A stretch of 64,000 bases of DNA from Lunularia cruciata (GCA_948567375.1 OX419762.1:43939034-44003033); one strand, 5' to 3'; shown: positions 1 through 12,287, counted from the stretch's first letter. Notes: generated by a model not told the origin, from the sequence alone. Numbers and translations: made by a program.

Positions 1-1700
1 CATCTTTGGTATCCTGGACTAAGTGGTAGTCCCGTTTGGTGCCGGCTTTGAAGTTCTTATTGAGACTAGAGTGCCTACCCCATTCCAGTAACGAGACTGA
101 AGAAGTCGTGGAAGATATTATTAGAAACTAGGACCTGTGTCCTATGGACACACCGTATAATTTACTTTTCTAACGAAAATGATCCGTTTTAGTTTTTTCT
201 ATTGTCACGTGATCATTCTTGTGAATAGCAGAAAATTATTCAATTTATTGTAAGTGTCATCAATAAACGAAAGTTAATTTCTTTAGCTTTTATTATTGTC
301 GTGTGATCATTATTGTGAATAGCAGAAAAATTATTCAATTTATGGAAAGTGCCATCAACCAAACTCGCTGTCACCAAAACAAATACTTGTGCTCACCTCC
401 ACATTTAAGTCAGATCGATCCACGTTTCAAAAATCCTTGTTGACCATTATAAATTCGAGGGGTTTTAGTAATGGATAGCTGACCATATAAATTAAAGGGG
501 TTTTAGTACTGGATAACACGAAAATGCTAAGTAGAGCTCTAGATTTGGCTCCAAAGTTTCAAAACGTAAATGATCAGATGACTATCGACCTTAACTTTTC
601 AAAGAGTTCTAGCATTTGGTTTCATACCTTTCTCAACTCAGGAATTGGTTAACAAATTTCGCTTCTGTCCTCTATCGCATACCCAACCGTGGTATCTGCC
701 GTAGTTGCACATTTCTCTGTGGTCTTAGTCCGTAACTGGAAGAGACAGTAAAACAGAGCTACATTACTGATGTAGCATGAACTATCTGAACGCCTGTTGC
801 TTCGACTCACCTCTCAAATCTCAAAGCTATGTGAACACGTATCGAGTATCTAATGGTTGTGGGAAGCCAGGTCCACTGCAAGATTCACAAGATGGCGCAC
901 TCTAGGATGTTGAAGGTTTTGGCAAAATCATGATCTAAGTTGTCTCTTTCATTCCATCCTTGATCTAGACGGTGCATCGTTTCCACCATTAAGCCGACCT
1001 CTTCTGCTTGGAACCCTGTTCGAAGGTGAATGAGATTCACGGTAGTCCAGGGCGTCAAGTACTTTCATCTCTTGCTGAAGCATGAAACTCATGGTGTGTA
1101 ATTTTGATTCCCGCTTCTTCATGGAATGATCACGTACACAAAAGGCAGGTTGTAACCATGGAAGAATTGAAAAGGATTTGCTATAACGACTTTAGTTGAT
1201 GCACAGTTGTATTCATTTCTAACCAACTCCCGGGGTGTTCACGTGGTCATCAACTTTAAGATGTTCTTTCTTTCACTATTTTACAGCATAACACCGAATG
1301 CAATTCTCAAGCTTGGCGATACAATTGCAAGTTGCTTGGTCCGTTGATGTTTCAATTTAACCGACACAATTGCAAGTTCCTTGGTTCGTTGGTGTTTACA
1401 ACTCCCAGGGTCTTCACTTGGTCATCAACGTTAAGCTGTTCTTTCACTCATTATTCGACAACCTAACACCGGATGCAATTTAACCGATACATCTATTGGG
1501 TTTAGAGTTTTGGATTTGACAAATAAAGGGTGGCTGTGTTAAAGCGAGGCATGAGAGGACTCTGTTAACCCTAAACCCTGACCCTAAACCTCTGTTTGTA
1601 TTAGAAAATCGGGGTTTAACCTATTTTGGGAAGAAGGATTAACACAATAAATGAGCACACTAAAATACCCTACAACTGGAACTTGAATCCTAAACGCCCT
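1..1700. other. No gene recognised; degenerate repeats
   Basis: No convincing coding exon was found. The stretch contains short imperfect tandem duplications: one of about 94 bp at roughly 195-345 (the word GTGATCAT recurs at 209 and 303) and one of about 174 bp at roughly 1220-1490 (the phrase CAACTCCC recurs). It ends in a telomere-like patch near 1566. It is probably decayed transposon or intergenic DNA. Confidence 0.4.
1564..1592. repeat. Short telomere-like interstitial motif
   Basis: The sequence holds about four degenerate units of the plant telomere repeat in CCCTAAA orientation (TAACCCTAAACCCTGACCCT and onward). It is far too short to be a telomere. It is either chance or an interstitial telomeric/telo-box-like motif. 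Confidence 0.3.
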
Positions 1701-2866
1701 CCGCAATCATCCAACTGTCGCTGAGGATCATGCACGCCGGTACCAGCTTTACTCGCTAGCTTTGCTTCCTTCCTCAATCAGTTCTTCCACGGGACTAAAA
1801 CTTGTGGATGCGAGCAAAATTCCATCTGAAAATTGTGTCACAGACGCAGAATCGCATATCTGCAGCTGTGTATACAGTAAGCGAACTTACCATCATCGTC
1901 ATGAGCTGTCACAACTTGGGAAACATAAGTCGAACAATGCAACGATCTTACTTAGCAAAGGGCTACTCAAGCATATACTTCAAATAAACCAGAGAGGACA
2001 ACCTGAAGGCGACCCGGTGAAAAAACGTGCCATAGCTTCAAGTGTGCCAACCTCAGGACTGGTGACCTGACCATCTCATCCTCCAAACACTGCAAGAGAA
2101 ACATCAAATAAGCAAGTTCGGCCAGAAAGTATCAGGAAAATTGAAAAACAAAGGAAAGATGGAGAAAATGAAGCTCGCTCAGCCAGAGCACATCATCAAA
2201 GTCGCTGTGAGTAAGCGTGATCTTCCCTTACCTGGAAACAGTGTATCATGAAGAGAAGATAATTTATTTTCTCCCTTATATGTTCCAAACATGCTCCCCC
2301 TGACATTAAGAAGAAACCGTTACAACTTTTGGTCCTCGTATCGTAATTGAGGGCTCAACGACTAAAATTTTCGCATGAAGCTTCAAAATTGAATACAACC
2401 AAAAACCACCTTGGGAAAAGCTTTCTTAGTTTAGAGAAAAGCTCACATCTGTCTAGGCCAGGAAACGATTTGATTAAAATACCTGGGCCTTGAGGGTAAA
2501 AACTCTTTGGCAATACGCAGGAAAAATATCCTCCCTGTGAAAGCATCTCCAAGCCGGCAGGTTCTCCCGAAACTGCTCCACGCCCCATTAACATCCTGGA
2601 CGTATTAGCAAAAACTGAGGCTACTTTTGAGACATAAGCTTCCCTTCTTTTTAACAGCTATGACGGGATATGAGAACTAACGCCTGTCTCATGGCCCCGG
2701 GTTACGTTGAAATCAATCCTGAGATAAGCAGTGTGAAAATCGTGACAACTCGGTGACTGTGAGACTGCATTCAGCCAAGTTCCACGACTTTGCTCCACAA
2801 GCTTGCTCCACTTTGAGGAGACAAAATATTTCTCAACCAAACCAGGAGACACTCTTGGAAACTCAC

Positions 2867-3300
2867 CTTGTCGATGACCATCACGATTATAGACATAACA
2901 TGCTCGAATGAAGCTGTAACCGTCGAAATTCGGCCACAGATAATTTGCTAGATACTGGCTAATCTCCAGGACCATAAATCGCTGTAGTGGTACTGTCTTG
3001 TTCCCACACTGGTGAGGGTAAGTTCCGTCGTGTATATGTCCACCACCAGCTCCGCATTGAACTGCGGCTTCGACTTGTCACCATTGGTAACCGACCAATT
3101 CGCCTCTGCAATTTTCTAGATTTTAAAAAACTCATTAAGCGTAATTGCCTTGCCAGGCATCGGTCCAACCTTCTGCTCTACAGATTCTTCTGAAGTCTCT
3201 GGCAAAGGAACCACCGGTGCTGTCGCATACTCGGCAACTTTGGCCTTCTTGACATGCGTAAAGGTTCGACGGAACCGCCGCCATTTTGTCTTCCGTCTCT
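2867..3300 (-). pseudogene. AQR: Aquarius (intron-binding helicase) 5' fragment, decayed
   Basis: On the minus strand the segment reads, in order and across frame changes and a stop, ...KVAEY..., ITLNEFF, KIAEANW, ELVVDIYTTEL, LQRFMVLEISQYLANYLWPN and ASFEHVMSIIVMV, followed by a good donor (AAG|GTGAGT, exon edge at 2867). This order matches the N-terminal region of Aquarius (plant EMB2765), the large spliceosomal SF1 helicase. The family protein is over 1,400 residues, and only about 140 are represented here. A TAG follows the ITLNEFFKI block, and a frame change falls between the LWPNFD and ASFEHV blocks. No downstream helicase exons are visible, so this is a truncated gene copy rather than an active gene. 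Identification rests on remembered family motifs. Confidence 0.6.
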
Positions 3301-3469
3301 TCAATCTCCAACGATCTACCGAAGTCCACACCGGATAAGTACCCTGGCTTCGAACCTCCCGCTGTGCGCGCTCGTCAAAATCAAGCGACATCTCCCACAG
3401 CAATCAGTGTCCTAAAGCTCGAGCCTACATTATCGTCCTCATCCAACACTCGAGCAGCGCATTGCGCGA

Positions 3470-3725
3470 GCTCTCTCATTCACGGTGTCAAATTGCTCGA
3501 TGATCTGTACTGCTGCCACGGCAAGGGCTGGCGTTTGCCGCAAGGTGTTGAGCCCTACCCGTAACACTTGAATCCGGAAAACGTCCGTCAGTCAAATTTC
3601 TCTCTTTCACGGTATCAAATTGCTCGATGATCTGCACTGCTGCCACGGCAAGGGTTGGCCTGTGCCGCAAGGTGTTTAGCCCAACCGTACCATTTGCATC
3701 CGCAAAACGCCCGTCTGCCATAACA
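3470..3725. repeat. Tandem duplication, period 127 bp
   Basis: Two imperfect copies of a 127-bp unit lie head to tail. The phrase TCAAATTGCTCGATGATCTG appears in the first copy and recurs 127 bases later. Minus-strand frames through it are open but the two units are read in different frames, so no coding claim is made. It sits just upstream of the Aquarius fragment on its strand. Confidence 0.6.
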
Positions 3726-3749
3726 CCTAACTTCGAACGCCGTTAAAGA

Positions 3750-4200
3750 TTGCCCGACAGTTAAATCCGACCGCCCGCTAAGGATCGCCGGAGTCGGGAT
3801 CGTAATCTGTTATAATAGAGAGATAGGTTGGTGTGTTGGTATTTGATCATATTTTCCTGTGGATTATTGATTATCTTTTACACGCCTTGAAATCTTTGGG
3901 GTTTTTCAGGTCTTCAAATGTTTTCTCAGTTGGTGTCGGGCACCAAATAGAGATCGGAATTACTTGTATTAATACTAATTTGAACCTCGGGCACTAAACA
4001 AAGGGGGACTAACTAAGATTACGCACATGTCCTCGTGATTATACTTTTTGGCTTATTTGAAGTTATGGATCTCCAGAAAGTAAACATGGGCCTTTCTGAG
4101 ACAAGCATATGCAAATGGAAGAGAAAAGAGCGCACTCTCCTTGTGGACCTCAAATTTCATAGAAAATGAGCTACAAACACCCCAATTTAGGTGAAAACTA
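3750..4200. other. Unassigned spacer
   Basis: No gene is recognisable. The text around 3900-4000 (ending in a TCGGGCACC phrase) has a retrotransposon-LTR feel, but no matching partner was found in the window. Confidence 0.3.
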
Positions 4201-4264
4201 GAGGTTGCGCCATCAAAACTTGATCAGGTTCAAGTAACCTCTATTTTAGATGACCTTTTTCTTT
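4200..4264 (-). repeat. Dispersed short repeat, partner at 18.77 kb
   Basis: The reverse complement of this stretch matches 18,768-18,832 (shared core AAGGTCATCTAAAATAGAGG, then GTT-A/T-TTGAACCTGATCAAG). Copy 1 directly abuts the last recognisable LRR codons of HNL-A, so it probably marks an insertion that cut off that gene's 3' end. Confidence 0.55.
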
Positions 4265-4514
4265 TCTCTCGTACACGTAAGAAACTGCTGAGAAGGGCAT
4301 GCAACTCTGGACAGTGGTGCATTTTCAATTCCTTCAAGTGATTCAAGTGAAGAAGTAGCCCGAGTGATTCCGGCAATGACCGCAGTTTCCGGCACTCAGA
4401 GAGGGGCTAGTTGTTCCAAGTTGGCTAAGTTTCCACAACTGCCGGGAAGGGCCTGCAACCCTGAACACTCACGGATTTTCAATTCCTTCAGGTGACGGAG
4501 TAGCCCGAGTGATT

Positions 4515-4638
4515 CCGGCAATAACCGCAGTTCGAAACACCCAGATAAGTCTAGTTGTTCCAAGTTGATTAAGTTTCCGGCAATAACCGCAGTTCGAAAC
4601 ACCCAGATAAGTCTAGTTGTTCCAAGTTGATTAAGTTT
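4515..4638 (-). repeat. 62-bp tandem duplication in HNL-A LRRs
   Basis: Two back-to-back copies of a 62-bp segment start at 4515 and 4577 and look identical. Sixty-two is not a multiple of three, so the duplication shifts the LRR frame. It appears recent relative to the rest of the decay. Confidence 0.8.
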
Positions 4639-5344
4639 CCAAAACTGCTGTGAAGGGCTTGCAACTCTACGCAATATTCCATTTTCAATTTCTTCAGGTG
4701 AAGTAGTAGCCCGAGTGATACCGGCAATGACCACAGTTCCCGGCACCAAGATAAGTCTAGCTGTTTCAAGTTGGCTAAGTTTCCAAAACTGCTAGGAAGG
4801 AAGGGCCAGGAACTCAGCACATTTCCAGATGTTCAATCCCTTCAGATGGAAAAGTTCCGAGAAGGAATTCGGCAGAGATCTAATTTTCGGACACTACCCA
4901 ACGTCAGTAATTCTAACAAGGGTAAGTAGAATTTCTCTAACTTGGTTGAGGTTCCAGAACAGTCGAGCAGGCCATCTAAATTCTCACAATAGGAAATACT
5001 CCACTCCCGCAGGTTAGGAAGCTGTCCAAGTGAATCCAGAAGTGATTGTATTGCGTGACAATGTCGCAGCTCCAATTTGGCTAAGCTCCCGAAATTGAGT
5101 GGAAAGGCCTCCAAGTAACCACATTCAACTATTCTAGGAGTCCATAGTTGTGGAAATGGCACAAATGATTCTGCTAGCGCCTTGGGCCTCTGACAGAGCC
5201 AGTTGACAAAATCTCCTTCATCCGCGCACGTTCTTCCGATTCTTCCTCATCTGCGAAGGTTCCATAGTTGTCGAAGATTCTTCCGGCAGACGAATTGTAT
5301 CATGATTTTGTAATCCCCGAGAACTTGTGCGCGCAGGATTAAAT

Positions 5345-5429
5345 AAGAAAAGGGCGACCGCGTAGAAAACACGAAGGATGGGAAGACCCCATCAAGCTGT
5401 ACAAGGGAGAAACAAGAAAAGGTTTAGGG
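5345..5429 (-). mobile_element. 85-bp short repeat inserted in HNL-A exon 6
   Basis: The 85-bp segment is absent from the matching place in HNL-B and HNL-C and is flanked by the 6-bp direct repeat TTAAAT (5339-5344 and 5430-5435), as expected for a target-site duplication. Related sequence occurs at 6105-6180 and at 18,365-18,475 (shared GTCTTCCCATCCTT-like core). It codes for nothing. It could be a MITE or a SINE fragment; no clear terminal inverted repeat was seen. Confidence 0.6.
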
Positions 5430-6104
5430 TTAAATTGCTTCATTCCGGGCACGGGAAAGGAAGCCACTCGCAAAACAACCATCTCGTTCAAGGTAGAACG
5501 CACAAAAGTGGTGTGGGCAGAAGCCCAACTGGTAATTTTGGGTGCCAATTGGAGAGGCCGCTCTGCACACCTTTTGCACCGCTGTGGAAACAGGTATATA
5601 AGCATACCAAGTAGCGAAGTTCTTTAAATCGTGACATTACGCTCGATGGAGTTCGCATTTGGCAAGGTCTCTCATCATCGCAGCAATCTGCATTGTACTC
5701 CTTATACTCATTTTCCACTACTATGTGGTGAAAAATCACATTCTCCAGCCCTTGCATTCCCTTCAAAATTGAAATGAAAAACTGAAATTGTTATAGTTTC
5801 AAGCGCATCCATTCATCGTGCTGTGTATAAAGCAACTCCAGGTCTTCGTGCCTAACTATCAAGTAATCATACAAGACGGACCCTATTTTAGCACCACTGC
5901 TTCAAGGACAAACTTTGAAAGTTTGTCCTTGTTGGAGGAGAATGGATGGTCGACTCCCAGAACTTACAAAGAGTATAACGGCTACAAGTTACCGAAGAGG
6001 TTCACGCTCAACAACAGCGTTCGGGACTCCCTTCCAGTTTAGATTTAGAAATGAACCAAATTTAGAAAACATAACTGATAAATATATCTAATTTAGTAAA
6101 AAGG

Positions 6105-6415
6105 AAAACCGACCTCATAGAACACAAGAGAATAGGAAGACCTTATCAAGCTGTAAGAGTGTAAGAGGGAGAAAAAAATGGGGCTAAACTCCAATAGTAT
6201 CAATATGATAAATTACCCTACAGCATCTAAGATATATCTAATGTAGTTGAGAACAATGAAGCTGCCAAAGAAGAGAAAGAATCGTCAAACTATAAAGGGA
6301 GGAAAAAAATAAAAATGAAACTAGGTTCCAGTAGTATCGAGATGAAAAATCTACAACGGAGAAATAAATAAAAATGAAACTAAGCTCAAATAGTATAGAT
6401 ATGAAGAATTTACCT
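6105..6415 (-). repeat. Repeat copies expanding HNL-A intron 5
   Basis: Intron 5 of HNL-A is longer than in B and C because it contains a copy of the 85-bp repeat (about 6105-6180) and three imperfect copies of an AAAAATGAAACTA-type motif near 6174, 6310 and 6371. No coding content is seen. Confidence 0.45.
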
Positions 6416-7210
6416 AACCGAACCTGAGATATCTAATTGGGGAACAATGAATTGCTAAGGGAGAGGAAGAGTCAGTAAAGGAAAGAGGAAATGCCTTGCA
6501 GTTACCATCCAGTGGACTGCGGTCAATAATTCTTCCTTTCCCAGTCCAATTCTGATGCCCAAAATCTGAAGATGCTTGTGCATGCAAAGCTCAAACTGAC
6601 CCTTCCAGTTGTCCCTCTCTTCAATAGACACAAGAGATCTTACTATAGAGTAAAACCTCCCAATAGTGACATACATATGTATTTGCAATGGATGTCACTT
6701 ATTGAGAGGTTATCAATAACTAGAGGAAAGTGTGCATACTCCTTCCTGCTTGAGTCTTGACGTTCTTGAACATTTTGGTACTTGGGTGCCCGACCTACAC
6801 ATCTTTTTCCCACTCTCGCTATTTTTCTTTTATTTTTTCCTTTTGATTGCATTGTGATTGATGTTGGGGCTACAGACTGTATTGTTGTATTCTATTATCT
6901 ACACGCATGTTAGTTAATATCAAGAATCAAAAGCGTTTGGACATGATGATGAAGATGGAGGTTATTTAATTTTCTCAGTCAACCTGGAGCCACCCATGAA
7001 CAAGCGGCATCATATTTTGTTGTGGCGTGTCAGACAGTGACCAAAATCTGGAAAGAGAGGGAACTCATTAAGTAGGTGGCATCTGTTCTGAATCAAATTG
7101 GGTTGAAAAAAGTTTTGACATCAACTTGAGTGCAATTTCTTACCAACATGGCGCATCAATGGTATATGTGAATTTAGATTGATGCACTCACATTGAATGT
7201 GATTGGCTAG

Positions 7211-8518
7211 GTGCTTGGAACAAGGCTCTATTTTTCAGAGATAAGATCTTGCAGGACTTCACCAAGTTTTTGAAACCATCAGATGCAATCGCTTTGCAGG
7301 CATTTGTAGCCTCAAATGGATGGCTCAAGAAGTATCTGAATCGAGTCTCGACAACTAGCAAGAAGGAGTGTGGAGAACACAACAGCTACAATCCGATGCA
7401 GGCTGAGAAGCATTTGCATGAAATTTGCAAAACGCTGAATGATGTCCCTCTTGAATGCATTATCAACATCAACGAGTCAACTCTACAACATAGCATTGCA
7501 CCACATCATCAAGATCATTCTGCACAATCAATAAGGATGGTCGTGGTGTCAAGCGCAGCAAAGAATGAATCATAGTGACTTTCTGAGTTAGTGCTTCAGG
7601 CGTGAAGTTTTGCACTCAGGCTATTGCAAAGAGCACAAGTCCACACACTCTGAAGAATACTCCCAATATAAGTAAGGCGTTTGGTATTATTTACGACCAC
7701 CAAGCGAAAGCCTGGCAAGACACATCCTTGTATATGCGCTTGCTGCACACATACAACAAAATTGCCAAGCAGCGCAACATCTTCTATATAGTCCAGGATA
7801 ACTGTGCATCACATGACTGTGCGGCTAAATTTTTTTATCCAACAGGCTCACAAGAAACGCTCTTCAAGTATCAGAACCTATGCATCATTTTCTTCGCATC
7901 CAATGCTACCAGCTATTGTCAACCTCTTGATCAAGGCATCATTCTCTCTTTCAAAGTGTGCTTTCGCCATATGCCCAACTGAACCATCTTCTTTCTGAAA
8001 ATGAAATCTGGCAAACTAGTGAATGTGCACCCGCTTCTCAATTTCATATCAACAACCATACTCTCTTGCACAACGTGCTTAGTTTGGTCAAATTAGCATC
8101 AGATGGTATCAAAGAGAGCACTATTCAATGGTGTTTTGTCAAAGAAAATTGTCTCACTGTCGCCACAAACATCATTGCCAATCAGCCTATCGATCGCTCT
8201 GCTCCTAGCTCTAATCAAGTTGTCAATGATTTAGTGATAATGCTAAGAGAAATTTGACAGGAGGAATCTTTCTCGCCATCAGTGGGTCTTGATTATTAAA
8301 ATTTTGAACAAATTGCTAAAGAACTCATTGAAATGGATGCTGTTGATGCTACTGATGAAGACCAGGTTGACGATGATAACATTGTCCAGTCTGCTCTTCA
8401 ACAACAAAACCTTTCCAGAAATATTGATGGCGATGACGTTGAAGAGATCCCACCTTTGATAAGTGTTGAGCAAGCAAATCTGGCTATCACAGATTTAATC
8501 AACTTTCTCTCTCTCTAA
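7211..8518 (+). pseudogene. pogo/Tigger transposase, broken
   Basis: Several plus-strand reading frames together give a CENP-B/pogo-family transposase. A Tc5/CENP-B-type DNA-binding segment (ASNGWLKKYLNR, near 7310) is followed by a DDE core. The first catalytic position reads IININES where the family has a D; the second, VQDNCASH, and the third, QPLDQGI, keep their D residues. The C-terminal tail (8333-8518) is acidic and ends ITDLINFL, as is usual in this family. A stop near 7573 and frame changes near 7600 and 7960-8290 break it. The N-terminal part before 7210 is not readable. It cannot encode active enzyme. Confidence 0.75.
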
Positions 8519-8544
8519 TCATTGCTACCGTAGGAACTTCAAAG

Positions 8545-8715
8545 CAACCTGCTTTCCAACCTTCAAAAAGCTCAAGCAACCTGCTATCCAACTTTCAAAA
8601 AGCTCGTTAGTCACTGATTCATCAACAGAAAGTTGAGAAAAAAGCTCAAAGCAATCTACTTTCCAACCTTCCAAAAGCTCGTCAGTCATTGATTTATCAA
8701 TAGAAAAGTTGAGAA
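8545..8715. repeat. Imperfect direct repeats at transposon 3' end
   Basis: Two or more imperfect copies of an approximately 80-bp unit (containing AAAGCTCG and TTGATTCATCA/TTGATTTATCA-like words) lie just after the transposase stop. They are inside the pogo element, and their role is unknown. Confidence 0.45.
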
Positions 8716-11700
8716 AAATTGGTTGCTGTACATCAATAACGCTTCTTTTGCACAATCCGCGTTATTGATGTATTTTACCTCCATCCAAAGAGAATAATCT
8801 TAGTCAAGGGAGAGAACTGCTTGGATTTGAAATTTAATATAGATGCAACATTAACACAACCCATAATAGGTGCTCTTGAATACAGATAGGATGTTACCTC
8901 CATATTTATACTATAGAAACGTCACTATATTATAGAATTGTCTCTATTGTTCAATTGTGAGGTACTGCCATTATTGTGCATATTTACTGGTTCTAGATGA
9001 ATTGTTCCAGGGTTCTTGGTCGCTAATGGGAGGATGTTACTCATATGAGATGACATTATTGGGAGATTTTACTTTGTGTCGAGACTTGCCACCTGTTCCT
9101 GTGCGTAGTCGTACATGGATGACCACGCCGTCATCACATCTTCAGAGCTGAACGGCCCAAATCTCCTCCAAGACATCTCCAAGACTCCGGCAAATCGCGA
9201 CGCGTGCCAAAATCTTCATACTCACCCTCATACTCACCCTCAGCTTACCCCATACTTGCTCCTTCAGACCATTGAACCTTCTTGCGTCTACTGCTTGTAG
9301 AGCTTTGGGAATCTGTTCGCACATCTGTTTGTTAGTTTTCCGTCTCAGTAACCTTCCAATCACCTCTAGACTCAGGGGCAACCCATCACATCTCTCCACA
9401 ATTTCCGCTACTATCTCCTCCAATTCACGTGCAGGTTCATTCTTGCCTGGAAACGCATGTGTAATGAACAATTGTCTTGCATGTTCACTCCCCAAAACTG
9501 GAACTCGACAAACATATATCTTGTTGCCGAATAGATCAAAAAGCCCTTCATCTCGGCTTGTGACTACGAAACAAGTTCCCCATCATCATTCTCTGTAGCT
9601 ATTTCATACAATAACTCTACATCTTCAATTTTCTCGACATCATCAAATATGACAAAGAGTTTCTTCTTGTCATCTGATCCCAACTGCTTTCACTGTAATC
9701 ACCTTCAGGACGGGGACTTATGTGTTCCCAGCCTTCTCCTTCACCTTTTTCATGTCCCCTGAAATCTCCTTCACTGTGTCTTCAAACCGAGCATTGATCT
9801 CATTGTAGAGCAACTTTGCAAAGGTGGTCTTTCCGACTCCTCCAATCCCACAGAACCCAACGCCCCTGCTCAATGTCTGCAATATTGGCTTCCAAACGCG
9901 ACTTAATACCCACTAGGTTCCTTGAGACTGATTTCCTCCGCCTTGGATGCCATTGCGTACTTGCACCTGGAGCTGTTGTTTCTTGCACCTGCAACAATAG
10001 TTAGAGGGAACTGGAATTTAGAAACTGTCCACCCAGGTCTCGTGTTTTCTGATGTCATTCAGATCATATGACAGATATGAACGAACTCCAATACCTGGAG
10101 CTGCTGCACGTTAGCCAGGCCGATCAGCTTGACCAACTACTGGAACATGTTCGATTGTTTGCCCCTGGTTTGCATAATGACAAATGATCTGCAGACACCG
10201 TGCTGTAATTCGGTCCCAACCGTGCAGATCCTTCCTCTACAATCTTTTGGCTTCAGATTTCACCCGTGACCTATACATGCATGATTTAAAACATGAATAC
10301 CTAAGATAGACCTCGCATTGTCTCTCTTAGACTAAACCAATATGCAGGAAATAGTATTCGCAAGCTAGGCAACCTGCGAAAACTGGATCACTAAAAACTC
10401 GTTTCTTATTTGTTAATTAATAGGGAGTTTATACTTATAGGAAACGGAAAACTCGTTCATTAAATCAGACTTTAATTTCTGTAGATTGTATTATACCATA
10501 TGGCGTCCCGTCGGTTTTCATTTCTGTAGCAAAAGCTTTTCCAATACTGAAAATCTCCCTATTTGTTTTACTCGCCAATGAGCGGAATGAGCGGAATTTC
10601 TCGCCTGGCCGCCTTGGTGCTCAACAACTCCACAATTGGCAACAAAGGACTCATTTCAGATCCTCAATGGGGACTTCCACAGAACAGAATGCCTTTAATA
10701 CCTTTTAGCAATCCCTCTTCAAATTTGCCTCTAGATGCAATAAGCTCCAGCTCTGCCGCATGAATGTATAACTTCTTAATAACAAGACCCCCAACCTATA
10801 TCCGACCAAGATAATGTATTGGAAATTGTTCAACGACTCTTAACGTTCGCAGAATGCCCAACCGAGTTTGGTCGACAGATTTTCAGCTATTAGCATCAAA
10901 TCCATTGTCCCTGTCGAGTCCGTCTTCTGTAAACTTGGATCATATTTGATGAAGAAGACTCGCGCATCCTGCTTTTGAGGCCAACGTTGGAGCCAGATTG
11001 TCTTCGAGTCATGTTTGCACGTCCAAGGTGCACATCTAGCCCACCAGTATGCTCATGTTGAAGGCCATGGAAGAAAACAACGTCGACCTGCGGTACTGCT
11101 GGATCATACACTAACAACACGGAAACGCTCAGCTCAACTGAAAAATGGACAAACACAGTCAATTAGAAGTGTAGCAATTTCAAAACACAAGAGCCTCCTA
11201 CTCCCTATAAATTTTTCACCGAGATAGTTAGCTTGAAAGGTAATCAATCAAGCAGTTATTAACCATCAGCTGACATTCTAGCACATGCCTGTTCCTTGAT
11301 TTTGAGTCAATTTTAGCTTTACCTAGCTGATACCAAGGTCCGACTCTTGAGAAGGTGTTGTCGGAACAGCTACAAACGTAGGACAAATGTTATGAATTAA
11401 AAAGTTTAGTTTCAAACACTCTCACAACACTGCGAGACAACGTCTGCCAATTTACTAAGGGAGAGCAATGTTATGTATTCGTACGACAACCTACCGGTTG
11501 TTTTAGTCCTGAAATGCCACTGAATCTAGAGAACATTAAATCCTACATCCGAGTAACTCGAAGTTTGCCAAAAAGCTAAATCATTGTGCGGAATCTAATC
11601 AACATCTATAATCGATAGAAGTTATTCCTCATACTCAGGTTTGCACTTACATACCTCGCTGTTCTCTTGGTGGGAAGATAGAGAATCTTGTGGGCTAGAA

Positions 11701-12029
11701 CTGCTTGACGTATGTCCATTGTGACACTGAACTTCCAGAAAATAAAAGTAATCAACTTGACGGTTTACAAATTGGCAACGATTTTATCTTCTTCAAATGC
11801 AAATTGGGAGTTATCCTCGAACATCTTTCTCAGGTCACTATTAATAATATATACGGATACAACTAGTTAGAATGCACTAACTGAGCCTGCACAAGAGCTG
11901 GGTAATTTTCACATGAAACAGCTTGTGCTCTGGGAGAGGATTTCGCAAGCGTTCAATAGATTTGGCTACCCATGTGATGGTTGACACCATATTGTTGCTA
12001 AGGGCTGATTTCCATGGGAGTGATTGATT

Positions 12030-12287
12030 GGTTTATATTTGTAGAGAGAGTAGAAACCGTTCATCAAACGCGGGATTCAGAACCCACTCGGCACCCAACC
12101 CGTACGAACCGAACATGCATATGGAAGCAACGAAATGCAGGCTTGAACATGAACAGATGGTTTATATTTGTAGAGAGAGTAGAAACCGTTCATCAAACAC
12201 GGGATTCAGAACCCACTCGGCACCCAACCCTACGAACCGAACATGCATATGGAAGCAACGAAATGCAGGCTTGAACATGAACAGATG
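12030..12287. repeat. 129-bp tandem duplication upstream of HNL-A
   Basis: Two adjacent copies (12030-12158 and 12159-12287) differ by little more than one deleted base and one substitution. HNL-B and HNL-C have a single copy at the equivalent place (about 28.98-29.06 and 45.92-46.0 kb). Open frames crossing it simply reflect the duplication. Confidence 0.75.

Larger units (their letters stand above)
6641..9075 (+). mobile_element. pogo/Tigger-like DNA transposon within HNL-A NB-ARC
   Basis: This 2.4-kb insertion splits exon 5 of HNL-A between the codons matching RWQVLID and ALVYSG in the intact copies. Terminal inverted repeats of 24 bp lie at 6649-6672 and 9050-9073, with 21 of 24 positions matching. 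They begin AGTAAAACCTCC, resembling the CAGTAAAACCTC termini of plant pogo-type elements. The interior carries a broken DDE transposase on the plus strand. A clean TA target duplication could not be fixed at the right edge, so the outer boundary is uncertain by a few bases. Confidence 0.8.
4280..11850 (-). pseudogene. HNL-A: wrecked alpha/beta-hydrolase-NB-ARC-LRR gene
   Basis: All six exons of the HNL gene can be traced on the minus strand by comparison with HNL-B and HNL-C: exon 1 11719-11655, exon 2 11369-11323, exon 3 11137-10498, exon 4 10270-10095, exon 5 9988-9076 continued at 6640-6495, exon 6 5781-4280. Lesions include a 1-nt deletion in exon 1, a 13-nt deletion and altered donor in exon 2, and a 7-nt deletion plus stops in exon 3, where the nucleophile motif GHSFGG has become GYRLGV. 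The exon 5 donor has changed from GT to GC, and exon 6 carries frameshifts. A pogo element splits exon 5 and an 85-bp insertion interrupts exon 6. A 62-bp exact tandem duplication (from 4515) breaks the LRR frame. The gene is certainly dead. Confidence 0.85.

Noticed and set aside
1762-2070. Plus-strand open frame of 102 codons
   Set aside because: No family resemblance, no splice context and no conserved copy in the window; length alone is not sufficient in this genome.
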